A stretch of 64,000 nucleotides of DNA from Achromobacter kerstersii (GTDB lineage: Bacteria; Pseudomonadota; Gammaproteobacteria; Burkholderiales; Burkholderiaceae_B): positions 1-64,000 of the forward strand of contig NZ_CADIJQ010000015.1 of NCBI RefSeq assembly GCF_902859595.1. The letters run 5' to 3'. The notes beneath the pieces were generated by a model. That model ran no database searches. It was not told the DNA's origin and saw only the letters and a list, made by a program, of their open reading frames with translations. Made by a program: the position numbers and the translations under genes. This document shows, piece by piece, positions 42,997-51,963 of the stretch (the stretch's first letter is position 1; each line of letters starts with the position of its first letter).

Positions 42997-43716
42997 TTAC
43001 TGCGGGTCGGGATAGGTGCGCGCGCCGAAGATTGCCGTGCCGATCCGCACTTCGGTCGAGCCTTCCTCAATGGCGAGTTCAAAGTCGCCGCTCATGCCCA
43101 TCGACAAGCGGTCCAGCGAAACGCCCGCGATGTGCTCGCCTTGCAGGCGGTCGCGCAGCTCGCGCAGCGTGCGAAAGCATGCGCGCACGGCCTCGGGGTC
43201 AGGCGAGTTCACGGCCAGCGTCATCAAGCCTTTCACGTGCAGCGTGGGGAAGTCCGCGGCAATCAAGCGCAGGAAGGCGGGCACGTCGTCGGGCGCCATG
43301 CCGAATTTGCTGGGTTCGGATGACGTCTTCACCTGGATCAGCACGTCCAGCGTCCGGCCCTCGTTAACGAGCCGGCGGTGCAGGGCTTCGGCCAGGTCGG
43401 CGCGGTCCAGTGACTGCACTTCCGTTGCATCGCGGGCGGCATCGCGGGCTTTATTCGTTTGCAGGTGGCCGATCAGCACCCATTGCAAGCCCTGGCCGGC
43501 CAGCGCGGCAGACTTCTGCCGGATCTCCTGCGTCTTGTTTTCGCCAAAGCGCGTCAGGCCCAGCGCCATGGCTTCCCGGATGGCGTCCACGTCGAAGGTC
43601 TTGCTGACGGGCAGCAGGACCACGCTGTCAGGTGCGCGGCCGGCACGCGCGCAGGCGTCGGCAATGCGTTGCTGGATCTGGGCGATACGCCCGGCCATGG
43701 TGTCGACAGAGGTCAT
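42997..43716 (-). CDS. yggS: YggS/PLPBP family PLP homeostasis protein
   Basis: Small single-domain PLP-binding protein (alanine racemase N fold) involved in vitamin B6 and amino-acid homeostasis rather than catalysis. The PLP lysine is Lys39 in LLPVSKTFD; GENKTQEIRQK near 78, HLQTNKARDA near 103 and LSMGMSGDFELAIEEGSTEVRIGTAIFG near the C terminus are the family signatures. Length is 239 aa. It stands alone, divergent from the aminotransferase gene. Confidence 0.93.
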   Translation of the reverse strand: MTSVDTMAGRIAQIQQRIADACARAGRAPDSVVLLPVSKTFDVDAIREAMALGLTRFGENKTQEIRQKSAALAGQGLQWVLIGHLQTNKARDAARDATEVQSLDRADLAEALHRRLVNEGRTLDVLIQVKTSSEPSKFGMAPDDVPAFLRLIAADFPTLHVKGLMTLAVNSPDPEAVRACFRTLRELRDRLQGEHIAGVSLDRLSMGMSGDFELAIEEGSTEVRIGTAIFGARTYPDPQ

Positions 43717-43907
43717 GCAGCTCTCTTGCAGGAACAGGATGTCCCATAGTGTAGGACTCTGGATGATCGTTTCGCCACACTGCCCGCGTGCGTCGTTGAC
43801 CCTGTGTAATTGGCAGGCTTAGAATTTGCGGAGATTTGTTTATATTTCAATGTTCTAAGCCCTCCGGCGCCGCCCCAGGGTCGTCCATCTTCCTCCAGTC
43901 CCCCGCC

Positions 43908-45149
43908 ATGTCCAGCGCAGCGCCAGAATACGCCTTTGCCACGCCTTTCCTGAATCCCCCCGCGTCCCCCATCCGCTCGCTCATGCCCTACGCCATGCGT
44001 CCGGGCACGATTTCGCTGGCCGGTGGCTATCCCGCGCAAGCGCTGTTCGATGTCGAGGGCCTGTCGATTGCGTCGACGCAAGTCATGGCCCGCCTGGGCG
44101 CGTGCCTGCAGTATTCCAACATCGACGGCCAGGCCAGCCTGCGCCACGAATTGGCCCGCTTGTCGGCCGCGCGCGGACTGAACTGCAACGCGGATACCGA
44201 ACTGGTCGTGACGGGCGGCTCGCAGCAGGCGCTGGCCTTGTTGACCCGCGTGATGCTGCAACCGGGTGACCACGCCATTATCGAATCGCCCGCCTTCCCG
44301 AACTCCGTGCAAGCGCTGCGCTACACGGGCGCAACCGTACACACGGTGCCTTCGGGTCCGGACGGCATTGATGTGGATGCGCTGGATGAATTGGCTGCCC
44401 GCATCAAGCCCAAGATGGTGTGCGTGGTGGCGTCGTTCTCGAACCCCTGCGGCGCGACCATCACGCGCCAGCGCCGCCTGCGCTTGCTGGAACTGGCGGT
44501 CAAGCACCGCTTCCTGATCGTTGAAGACGACCCCTACAGCGAACTGCGCTTTGCGGGCGAAGCCGTGCCGCCGATTGCGGCGCTGGCCGAAGGCGAAGCC
44601 CGCCATTGGGCCGTGTACCTGGCCAGCATGTCCAAGACCATGGCGCCCGCGCTGCGCATCGGCTGGCTGGTGGCCCCGCCCGAAATCCGCCGCCGTTGCG
44701 TCAGCGCAAAAGCGGCCGATGACATGGCGTCTTCGGCCTGGATTCAAGAAGTGGTGGCGCAGTACCTGGCTAATGGCCGCTACGAAGAGCACGTGCCGCG
44801 CATCCGCGCCGCTTACGGCCTGCGCTGCGACGCCATGGCCGACGCGCTGGCCCGCGAACTGAACGGCCGCGTCACGTTCCGCAAGCCCGAAGGCGGCATG
44901 TTCTTCTGGGCGCGCCTGACGGGCGACATCGACGCCACGCGTCTCTTGCCCTACGCCATCGAACACGAAGTGGTCTATGTGCCGGGCAAGGCCTTCTACG
45001 CCAACGCGGAAGAGGCGGATCTCTTCGCCATGCGCATGTCGTTCGCCACCATGAACGAAGCCGAAATCGCGCAGGGCATGGTGCGCCTGGGCCGCGCGCT
45101 GGATGCTTGCCAAGCCAACGAGCCGGTGTCGATTTCGCTGGCGGCTTGA
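43908..45149 (+). CDS. PLP-dependent aminotransferase, class I/II (LysN/2-aminoadipate type)
   Basis: Fold-type I aminotransferase of the broad 2-aminoadipate/aromatic group, without the GntR domain of MocR proteins. The family opening (RPGTISLAGGYPAQALFD), the pocket segment VVASFSNPCGATITRQRR and the PLP lysine in SMSKTMAPALRIGW are all present. The frame extends 24 codons upstream to a non-ATG start; the ATG at 43908 gives 413 aa and a normal N terminus. It may transaminate lysine, 2-aminoadipate or aromatic amino acids; which is not decidable. An AapJ-like receptor follows 108 bp later. Confidence 0.85.
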   Translation: MSSAAPEYAFATPFLNPPASPIRSLMPYAMRPGTISLAGGYPAQALFDVEGLSIASTQVMARLGACLQYSNIDGQASLRHELARLSAARGLNCNADTELVVTGGSQQALALLTRVMLQPGDHAIIESPAFPNSVQALRYTGATVHTVPSGPDGIDVDALDELAARIKPKMVCVVASFSNPCGATITRQRRLRLLELAVKHRFLIVEDDPYSELRFAGEAVPPIAALAEGEARHWAVYLASMSKTMAPALRIGWLVAPPEIRRRCVSAKAADDMASSAWIQEVVAQYLANGRYEEHVPRIRAAYGLRCDAMADALARELNGRVTFRKPEGGMFFWARLTGDIDATRLLPYAIEHEVVYVPGKAFYANAEEADLFAMRMSFATMNEAEIAQGMVRLGRALDACQANEPVSISLAA

Positions 45150-45257
45150 CGGCCTGACATACCTAAATAAGCGCTGGTTATTTGGCGCGGGCGCTTCATG
45201 TCTATAAGCTTCTCGCCTCGGCGCGTCCCCGCGCCCGGCTTAACAGGAATCCAGGTC

Positions 45258-46274
45258 ATGAACATTGCAAAAGGGTTGGTGGGTGCGGCGCTCTTGATGG
45301 CGGCGGCGCAAGGCGCGCAGGCGGCAACGGTAGACGTCGTGCGCCAGCGCGGCGCCGTGGCTTGCGGCACGACCACGGGCTTCGCCGGTTTCTCGGCGCC
45401 CGATGCGCAAGGTAAGTGGCAGGGTCTGGATGTGGACCTGTGCCGCGCCATTGCGGCGGCGGTGTTCGGTGACGCCAACAAGATCAAGGTGGTGCCGCTG
45501 AATTCGCAGCAGCGCTTCACCGCGCTGCAATCGGGCGAAGTGGACGTGCTCACGCGCAACACCACTGTCACTCAGCAGCGCGACACCGCGCTGGGCATCA
45601 TTCACGCGGGCATCAACTTCTACGACGGCCAGGGGTTCCTGGTGCCGAAGTCGCTGGGGGTGAAAAGCGCCAAGGACATCAACGGCGCCACGATCTGCCT
45701 GCAAACCGGCACGTCCAACGAGAACACGCTGGCCGACTGGGCGCGCGCCAACAACGTGACGTACAAGCCGGTCGTGATCGAGACCTTCAACGAAGTGGTC
45801 AACGCCTTTGCCGCGGGCCGCTGCGATGTGTTCTCGACCGATGCATCGGGCTTGGCCTCGATCCGCATTTCCAAGCTGCAAAACCCGGACGATTACGTTG
45901 TGCTGCCGGAAATCATCTCGAAGGAACCGCTGGGCCCCTTCGTGCGCCAGGGCGACGATACGTGGCTGAACATCGTGCGCTGGTCGTTGTCGGCAATGAT
46001 TGAAGCCGAAGAATACGGCGTCACGTCCAAGAACGTGGACGAGCAACTGAAAAGCGCTAACCCCAACATCAAGCGCATCCTGGGGGTTACGCCGGGCAGC
46101 GGCGCGAACCTGGGGCTGGACGAAAAGTGGGCCTACAACATCGTCAAGCAGGTGGGCAACTACGGCGAAAGCTTTGACCGCAATGTGGGCGAGGGCAGCC
46201 CGCTGAAGATCAAGCGCGGATTGAATGCGCAGTGGACCCAAGGCGGTTTGATGTACGCGTTGCCGATTCGTTGA
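45258..46274 (+). CDS. Amino-acid ABC transporter substrate-binding protein, AapJ/BztA type
   Basis: Periplasmic receptor for general L-amino-acid uptake. The signal peptide MNIAKGLVGAALLMAAAQGA is followed by the family core (VVRQRGAVACGTTTGFAGF, then WQGLDVDLCRAIAAAVFGD) and the C-terminal extension near GVTPGSGANLGLDEKWAYN typical of AapJ rather than shorter glutamine or His receptors. From ATG 45258 (AGGAAT upstream) it is 338 aa. No aapQ, aapM or aapP genes are nearby, so it must use components encoded elsewhere. It may cooperate with the upstream aminotransferase. Confidence 0.9.
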   Translation: MNIAKGLVGAALLMAAAQGAQAATVDVVRQRGAVACGTTTGFAGFSAPDAQGKWQGLDVDLCRAIAAAVFGDANKIKVVPLNSQQRFTALQSGEVDVLTRNTTVTQQRDTALGIIHAGINFYDGQGFLVPKSLGVKSAKDINGATICLQTGTSNENTLADWARANNVTYKPVVIETFNEVVNAFAAGRCDVFSTDASGLASIRISKLQNPDDYVVLPEIISKEPLGPFVRQGDDTWLNIVRWSLSAMIEAEEYGVTSKNVDEQLKSANPNIKRILGVTPGSGANLGLDEKWAYNIVKQVGNYGESFDRNVGEGSPLKIKRGLNAQWTQGGLMYALPIR

Positions 46275-46321
46275 TGGCCAGGATGGGTTGTGCGCGATGG
46301 ACTCCCACCGCGCGCAATCCA

Positions 46322-46795
46322 TCATCCCCGCCGGTACAACTCAGCAATCTTCACAAACGCGGTACGCAGTTCCCGCGTGCCGCCTTGAATGATCACGGGC
46401 TTGCCCCGATGCGTGAAGATCACCAGCCGCTTTGAAAACAGCATCGGTACGAAGCGCGCGGCGCGCACGTCTTCCCATGCCACTTCGCGGCGCGTGAACC
46501 AGGTCTGGCGCAGGCCCTTTTCATCGATCGTGGTGATCGACGTCTGCATGTGCCACGACACAAACAGCAGCCCCACGAAACACAGCACCACCACCACGGC
46601 CAGCACGGTATCGAACGGCTGCGCGGGCGCGCGGATGGCGGTGGTGACGACCTGCACGCCCAGCACGGCCAGAATCACCCAGGCCAGGATGCGCACCCAG
46701 TCGGGCCAAGCCTGGCCCGACAGCGGCAGCGGGCCGATCTCGCGCAGCAGCGCCGCGCGGTCTTCGGTGGACGGGGCAGGGGCAGGCGTCGTCAT
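46322..46795 (-). CDS. Two-helix membrane protein with PH-like C-terminal domain
   Basis: Function unknown. The 157-aa protein has two membrane helices at about residues 34-54 and 62-82, then a soluble domain (TSITTIDEKGLRQTWFTRREVAWEDV and FSKRLVIFTHRGKPVIIQGG) that looks like a bacterial PH-type beta domain. It starts 9 nt after the HMG-CoA lyase stop on the same strand and is probably cotranscribed with it, but no functional link is evident. It converges with the AapJ-like gene. Confidence 0.7.
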   Translation of the reverse strand: MTTPAPAPSTEDRAALLREIGPLPLSGQAWPDWVRILAWVILAVLGVQVVTTAIRAPAQPFDTVLAVVVVLCFVGLLFVSWHMQTSITTIDEKGLRQTWFTRREVAWEDVRAARFVPMLFSKRLVIFTHRGKPVIIQGGTRELRTAFVKIAELYRRG

Positions 46796-46804
46796 GCGGC
46801 CCGT

Positions 46805-47713
46805 TTACGCGGCGCGTTTGGCGGCGATGGCGTTGCCCGCGCGGCTGGAACCCTTGCGGTTCAGATGCGCTGACATCCATTGGCCGATATCGACCACGGC
46901 GTCAAAGTCCACGCCCGTGTCGATGTCCAGCCCACGCAGCATGTACAGCACGTCTTCGGTGGCGACGTTGCCCGTGGCGCCCTTGGCGTAGGGGCAACCG
47001 CCCAGACCCGCGACCGAGGTGTGGAAAATCGAAATACCCGTTTCCAGCGCGGCCAGGATGTTGGCCAGCGCCTGGCCGTAGGTGTCATGGAAGTGGCCGG
47101 ACACGTGAGCGGGGTTCACCACGCGCGTCACCGCCGTCATGACGTCGCGCACGCGCTGCGGGGTGCCGACGCCGATGGTGTCGGCAACGTCGATCTCATC
47201 AACCTGCATGGCCAGATAGCGCTGCGCCACATCGACCACGGCTTCAACGGGGACTTCGCCTTGGTAGGGACAGCCCAGCGCGCAGCTGATGCTGCCGCGC
47301 ACGCGCATGCCGGCTTCGCGCGCGGCTTGCACCACGGGTTCGAAGCGGGCGATGGATTCGGCGATGGAGCAGTTGATGTTCTTTTGCGAAAACGCTTCGC
47401 TGGCGGCGCCGAAGATCACGATTTCGTCAGCGCCTGCGGCCAGCGCGCCTTCAAACCCCTTCATGTTGGGCGTCAGTACCGAGTAGATCGTGCCCGGGCG
47501 GCGCTCGATGCGCGCCATCACGTCGGCGCCGTCGGCCATTTGCGGCACCCACTTGGGTGACACGAACGACGCGGCTTCCACGTTGGGGAAGCCCGCGGCG
47601 GACAGCCGGTTGATCAGTTCCACCTTGATGTCGGTGGGCACGAATTCCTTTTCATTCTGCAGACCGTCGCGAGGCGACACCTCGACGATCTTCACGCGGG
47701 AGGGCAAAGCCAT
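46805..47713 (-). CDS. Hydroxymethylglutaryl-CoA lyase
   Basis: Cleaves HMG-CoA to acetoacetate and acetyl-CoA at the end of leucine degradation. The 302-aa TIM barrel starts MALPSRVKIVEVSPRDGLQNE; the C-terminal signature GLGGCPYAKGATGNVATED contains the catalytic Cys, and FHDTYGQALAN is intact. The ATG at 47713 has GGAAGAG upstream; 13 further codons are open. Related acyl-CoA lyases acting on other 3-hydroxyacyl-CoAs cannot be excluded. It is not next to other leucine catabolism genes in the window. Confidence 0.92.
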   Translation of the reverse strand: MALPSRVKIVEVSPRDGLQNEKEFVPTDIKVELINRLSAAGFPNVEAASFVSPKWVPQMADGADVMARIERRPGTIYSVLTPNMKGFEGALAAGADEIVIFGAASEAFSQKNINCSIAESIARFEPVVQAAREAGMRVRGSISCALGCPYQGEVPVEAVVDVAQRYLAMQVDEIDVADTIGVGTPQRVRDVMTAVTRVVNPAHVSGHFHDTYGQALANILAALETGISIFHTSVAGLGGCPYAKGATGNVATEDVLYMLRGLDIDTGVDFDAVVDIGQWMSAHLNRKGSSRAGNAIAAKRAA

Positions 47714-47847
47714 GTCTCTTCCTGGTTCGGTATTGGATGGCGCCGCGGGCAACGCGGCGGCGCTATCGGCAATAGTAGCGCCATCGCATGACGGGCTGCT
47801 TGGTCCATCGGACGGAGGCTTCGGTTGGATGCCGGCGCAAAAAGTCC

Positions 47848-48960
47848 CTACTTCAGACGCTGGTATCGGCCGTCGTCCAGGCGGGCGATGCGGCCCTGCA
47901 ATTCGAGTTCGACCAGTTGCGCCTGCAAGTCGCCGATATCCAGCCCCGTGCGCGCCTGGATGGCGTCCAGGTGCAGCGGGTCGTAGCCCAGGGCGTCCAG
48001 CACGGGATGATCCGGTAACGCGGCCTCGGCCTCGCGCGTCCGGCGCACGGCAGGGGTGGGGCCGCCACCCAGTTCGTCGGTAATGTCCGCAGCGGTTTCG
48101 ACAAGCTTGGCGCCCTGGCGGATCAGCGCATGGCAGCCGCGCGACAGCGGCGAATGAATGGAGCCGGGGATGGCGAACACCTCGCGCCCGCTTTCGCCGG
48201 CCAGCCGGGCCGTGATGAGCGAGCCGCTTTGCTTGGCGGCTTCGACCACCAGCACGCCGCGCGCCAAACCCGCCACGATGCGGTTGCGCTTGGGGAAGTG
48301 GGGCGGCAGCGCGCCCGTGCCCAATGGAAATTCAGAGACCAGCGCGCCGTGCGCCGCGATGCGGTGCGCCAGGTCGCGATGGCGCGCGGGGTAGATGCGG
48401 TCAATGCCGGTACCCATGACGGCGACCGTGCCCGCGCCATCGCGGCCGGCGTCCAGCGCGCCTTCGTGCGCGGCGGCGTCAATACCCAGCGCCAAGCCGC
48501 TGATGACCCGCCAGCCGTGTGCGGCCAGATGGCGGGCGAAGGCGCGGGCGTTTTCCTGGCCGCCGGGCGTGGCGTTGCGGGCGCCCACCACCGCCAGCGA
48601 CGGGCCTTGCAGAAACGCCGGGTCGCCCGCCACATACAGCAGGATGGGCGGGTCGGCGATGGTCAGCAGGCTTTGCGGATAGGTCGGGTCAGCCAACGTC
48701 ACGATGTGGCGGCCGGGGCCGCTGACCCATTCCAGCGCGCTCTCCACCAGCGCCGCCATCTCGGCCGGCATCGGGGCGGCCAGTTGCCGCGCCAGCGCTT
48801 CCGGAATGTGGCGGGAGAGCGCCGTGGCGCGTTGCGCGTAAATCTGCTCGGGCAGGCCCAGCGCGCTCAACAGCGTACAGGCGCTGGCAGAGCCGATGTT
48901 GGGCTCGAGCGATAAGCGCAACCAGGCGGACAGTTCGTCGGAAGAATGCGTAAGCGGCAT
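47848..48960 (-). CDS. dprA: DNA-processing protein DprA
   Basis: Loads RecA on incoming single-stranded DNA during natural transformation; it is also conserved in bacteria not known to transform. The Rossmann core is at about residues 80-290 with VVGARNATPGGQENARAFAR, VISGLALGIDAAAHEGAL and GALVSEFPLGT. An N-terminal SAM-like helical region and a C-terminal winged-helix-like DprA domain (HPVLDALGYDPLHLDAIQ) flank it. Length is 370 aa. It is divergent from def-fmt, a common arrangement. Confidence 0.93.
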   Translation of the reverse strand: MPLTHSSDELSAWLRLSLEPNIGSASACTLLSALGLPEQIYAQRATALSRHIPEALARQLAAPMPAEMAALVESALEWVSGPGRHIVTLADPTYPQSLLTIADPPILLYVAGDPAFLQGPSLAVVGARNATPGGQENARAFARHLAAHGWRVISGLALGIDAAAHEGALDAGRDGAGTVAVMGTGIDRIYPARHRDLAHRIAAHGALVSEFPLGTGALPPHFPKRNRIVAGLARGVLVVEAAKQSGSLITARLAGESGREVFAIPGSIHSPLSRGCHALIRQGAKLVETAADITDELGGGPTPAVRRTREAEAALPDHPVLDALGYDPLHLDAIQARTGLDIGDLQAQLVELELQGRIARLDDGRYQRLK

Positions 48961-49210
48961 GAGCAGGGACGGCGGGGTAAGGCGAGTCAGGCGTTAAGGG
49001 TCTGGCAGTGTCGCATGCGGGGGCAGCGGGGTGCGGGCCAGGCCGGGACAAAACCGTCACCGCAGCGTCGTTGTAAACGCGTCTGAAAAGCAGGGACACA
49101 ACCGTGTCGACATCAACGGCGCAATGCCTGACTTAGCCGAAAACTATTAGAAATCAAGACTCTAATGAATTAAACTCTTACCCAAACCTTATTTTGGCGA
49201 TTCCCCTTCA

Positions 49211-49723
49211 ATGGCTTTACTTCCTATCCTTCGCTACCCGGACCCGCGCTTGCACAAAAAGGCCAAGCCGGTAGCCGAAGTCGACGACCGCATCCGCCAA
49301 CTGGTGCGCGACATGGCCGAGACCATGTACGACGCGCCCGGCGTGGGCCTGGCCGCAACCCAGGTCGACGTGCATGAGCGCGTGGTCGTGATCGACGTGT
49401 CCGAAGACAGCAACGATCTGCTGACGCTGATCAACCCCGAGATCACCTGGCACAGCGACGACTACAAGATCTACGAAGAAGGCTGTCTGTCGGTGCCGGG
49501 CATCTACGACGAGGTCGAACGCGCCTCGCGTATTCGCTGCAAGGCGCTGGACATCGACGGCAAGCCCTTCGAGTTCGAAGCCGACGGCCTGCTGGCCGTG
49601 TGCGTGCAGCACGAACTGGATCACCTGGAAGGCAAGGTCTTCGTCGAATACCTGTCCAACCTGAAGCAGAACCGCATCAAGACCAAGCTGAAGAAGGCCG
49701 AGCGCGAAGCGCTGCGCGACTGA
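49211..49723 (+). CDS. def: Peptide deformylase
   Basis: Metalloenzyme that removes the formyl group from nascent proteins. All three motifs are present: GVGLAATQ near residue 45, EGCLSVPG near 93 (metal-binding Cys) and HELDHLEGK near 136 (two metal-binding His and the catalytic Glu). Length is 170 aa. fmt, which adds the formyl group, follows 59 bp later. An AT-rich 250-bp gap upstream, shared with divergent dprA, should hold its promoter; no clear ribosome site precedes the ATG. Confidence 0.96.
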   Translation: MALLPILRYPDPRLHKKAKPVAEVDDRIRQLVRDMAETMYDAPGVGLAATQVDVHERVVVIDVSEDSNDLLTLINPEITWHSDDYKIYEEGCLSVPGIYDEVERASRIRCKALDIDGKPFEFEADGLLAVCVQHELDHLEGKVFVEYLSNLKQNRIKTKLKKAEREALRD

Positions 49724-49762
49724 TTCCCGGGTTGCTTCCCGCGGGTTGCTTCCCGATTTTCC
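49724..49762. repeat. Short tandem repeat, 2.5 copies, after def
   Basis: TTCCCGGGTTGC, TTCCCGCGGGTTGC and a partial TTCCCG follow each other directly after the def stop, in the gap to fmt. Confidence 0.65.
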
Positions 49763-49782
49763 ACTCTTTGGTCCGACACCCC

Positions 49783-50724
49783 ATGCGCCTAGTTTTTGCC
49801 GGCACGCCGGAATTCGCCCGTATCGCTTTCGACGCTTTGCGGGCCGCAGGTCACGAGATTCCGCTCGTCATGACTCAGCCCGACCGGCCCGCTGGCCGTG
49901 GCTTGAAGCTGACGCCCAGCCCGGTCAAACAGGCGGCTTTGGACGCCGGCATTCCCGTCGCCCAGCCACGCAGCCTGCGTCTGGACGGCCGCTATCCCGA
50001 CGAGGCCGCCGAGGCTCGCGCGTTGTTGGAGCAGATTGCGCCGGACGTTATGGTGGTGGCGGCCTATGGCCTGATCCTGCCGCAATGGGTGCTGGACCTG
50101 CCGCGCCTGGGTTGCCTGAACATCCACGCCAGCTTGTTGCCGCGCTGGCGCGGCGCGGCGCCCATCCAGCGCGCCATTGAAGCGGGCGATGCGCAGACGG
50201 GTGTGACCATCATGCAGATGGATCAAGGCCTGGACACGGGCGACATGCTGCTGGAACGCGTGGTACCCATCAACGCTGACACCAACGCTGCGCAACTGCA
50301 CGACGCGCTGGCCCTGGCCGGTGGCGAAGCCATTGTGCAAGCCCTGAACGCCTTGGCCCAGGGCGGTTTGACGCCAGTGAAGCAACCCGAAGACGGCGTG
50401 ACGTACGCGGCCAAGCTGGACAAGGCCGAAGCCGCGCTGGACTGCACGCAACCGGCCGAATTGCTGGAGCGCCGCGTGCGCGCCTTCAACCCCGTGCCGG
50501 GCGCCAGCATTCGTTTGCCCGGCCTGGCCGACCCGGTGAAGGTGTGGCGCGCGCAGGTGGTTGCGTCTGACGCCACCGGCGAACCCGGCAGCGTGTTGCG
50601 TGCCGACGCATCAGGCATCGATATCGCCACGGGCAGCGGCGTGTTGCGCTTGCTGGAGTTGCAGAAAGCCGGTGGCAAGCGCCAGCCGGTGGATGTGTTC
50701 GTGCGCGGCTGGCAGCCGGGCTGA
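49783..50724 (+). CDS. fmt: Methionyl-tRNA formyltransferase
   Basis: Formylates initiator Met-tRNA. The N-terminal domain starts MRLVFAGTPEFARIAFDAL, contains NIHASLLPRWRGAAPIQRAI near residue 109 (formyl-THF site) and GDTQTGVTIMQM-type DAQTGVTIMQMDQGLDTGDML, and is followed by an OB-fold C-terminal domain (about 205-313). The frame is open upstream through def, but ATG 49783 gives the family start; 313 aa. It forms an operon with def. Confidence 0.96.
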   Translation: MRLVFAGTPEFARIAFDALRAAGHEIPLVMTQPDRPAGRGLKLTPSPVKQAALDAGIPVAQPRSLRLDGRYPDEAAEARALLEQIAPDVMVVAAYGLILPQWVLDLPRLGCLNIHASLLPRWRGAAPIQRAIEAGDAQTGVTIMQMDQGLDTGDMLLERVVPINADTNAAQLHDALALAGGEAIVQALNALAQGGLTPVKQPEDGVTYAAKLDKAEAALDCTQPAELLERRVRAFNPVPGASIRLPGLADPVKVWRAQVVASDATGEPGSVLRADASGIDIATGSGVLRLLELQKAGGKRQPVDVFVRGWQPG

Positions 50725-50734
50725 ACGCTGACGT

Positions 50735-50775
50735 CTGGCAGCGCGGACCGCTCTGACGGACCCCGACGCTGCCAG
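50735..50775. terminator. Stem-loop between convergent fmt and CYTH genes
   Basis: CTGGCAGCG (50735-50743) pairs perfectly with CGCTGCCAG (50767-50775) across a 23-base loop. No T run follows on either strand, so it may be a weak or Rho-aided terminator. Confidence 0.4.
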
Positions 50776-50781
50776 CGTGTC

Positions 50782-51300
50782 TTACGGCTGGCGGCTGGCC
50801 AGCAAGTCCAGGTAGGCGCCCGACAGCAGTTGCTTCGCCGACACCCCCAGCCCCTCCATCAAGGTGCGGGCTTCTTCCATGCCATCGCTGGCGCTTTCGC
50901 CGTCGCGCAGCACCACTTCCAATTCCAGGAATTCTCCCAGGCCCTCGACGCGGTCCAGGTGGATGCGCGTGCGTCCGGCCATGAACACGACGCGCTGCTT
51001 CTTCACGCGGCCGATTGCGCCGTAAGCCAGCGTCAGCGCTTCGCGCAAGGTGTCGGGCGAGTCGGTGGGCGAGATCACGTAGAAGCTTTCTTTCGGCCCC
51101 TTGTCGTCGGCGCGCTGATAGAAGATAAGCTCGCCCGTGCCATCCGCAAACGCGCGCAGTTTCAGCCGGCCGTGGGTGCAGGCGAAGAAGGTGTCGTCTT
51201 GCGCGATGGCAACCGGTTCCTGGCCGGACAAGGCGGCAGCCAAGGGTTCGATGGCGTCCAGGCTATCCACCTGGGCCTTGATTTCCACATTGCGGGCCAT
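50782..51300 (-). CDS. CYTH-domain protein (class IV adenylate cyclase/ThTPase-like)
   Basis: Single CYTH domain (triphosphate tunnel) of 172 aa. It starts MARNVEIKAQVDSL, the family N-terminal strand, and keeps alternating charged strands and the C-terminal ELEVVLRDGES and MEGLGV segments. Known members are adenylate cyclase CyaB, thiamine triphosphatases and inorganic triphosphatases; which activity applies cannot be told. ATG 51300 has AGAGG 8 nt upstream; a GTG three codons earlier is possible. It is the last gene of a five-gene minus-strand run. Confidence 0.83.
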   Translation of the reverse strand: MARNVEIKAQVDSLDAIEPLAAALSGQEPVAIAQDDTFFACTHGRLKLRAFADGTGELIFYQRADDKGPKESFYVISPTDSPDTLREALTLAYGAIGRVKKQRVVFMAGRTRIHLDRVEGLGEFLELEVVLRDGESASDGMEEARTLMEGLGVSAKQLLSGAYLDLLASRQP

Positions 51301-51322
51301 GAGCGACACCTCTACGTTGCGA

Positions 51323-51949
51323 TCAGTACAGCGTGCTGGCCACGCGGGCGGGCAAGTCGCGGTCGTAAGTCACGCCATCAAACGTGCCGGCCGTCAGGTC
51401 CGACAGCACGCGGCCGACGCTGGGCAAAGCGCTGCGCGGCACTTGGGTGGATGCGTCCCACAGCCGCGAACGCAGCAGCGCGCGCGAACACTGGAAGTAC
51501 ACAGTTTGCACATCCACGATCAGCACGGAACGCGGTAGCTTGCCATCCATTTCAAAACGCGCCAGCAAGGCCGGGTCAACGCTGATGCGGGCCGTGCCGT
51601 TCACGCGCAGGGTCTCGCCCACGCCGGGTATCAGAAACAACAACGCCACACGCGGATCGGCCAGCACGTTTTGCAGGCTGTCGACGCGGTTGTTGCCGCG
51701 GCGGTCGGGCAGCAGCAACGTCTTTTCGTCTTCGACCACCACGAAGCCTGCGGGGTCGCCGCGGGGTGACGCATCCAATCCGCCGGGGCCTGACGTTGCC
51801 AGCACGGCAAACGGCGCGGCCTCGATGAAGGCGCGATAGTGCGGGTGCACGTGATCCACTTCTTTCTTCAGCGAGGCTTCGCCGGGGGCGCCGTAGAGCG
51901 CCTGGAGGGCGGCGGCGTCAGTGATGAGGAGCGCGGGATCAGTGTGCAT
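51323..51949 (-). CDS. Pyridoxamine 5'-phosphate oxidase-like FMN-binding protein
   Basis: Split-barrel flavoprotein of the PNPOx-like group, probably of the MSMEG_1061/PPOX type and not true PdxH. The core is at about residues 45-170 (PFAVLATSGPGGLDASPRGDPAGFVVVED and LLLPDRRGNNRVDSLQNVLADPRVALLFLIPG, RVNGTARIS). Length is 208 aa. Substrate unknown; relatives use F420, FMN or heme. It lies 14 nt after the HAD phosphatase and 22 nt before the CYTH gene. Confidence 0.85.
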   Translation of the reverse strand: MHTDPALLITDAAALQALYGAPGEASLKKEVDHVHPHYRAFIEAAPFAVLATSGPGGLDASPRGDPAGFVVVEDEKTLLLPDRRGNNRVDSLQNVLADPRVALLFLIPGVGETLRVNGTARISVDPALLARFEMDGKLPRSVLIVDVQTVYFQCSRALLRSRLWDASTQVPRSALPSVGRVLSDLTAGTFDGVTYDRDLPARVASTLY

Positions 51950-51963
51950 GGCAAGGTTCCGGT

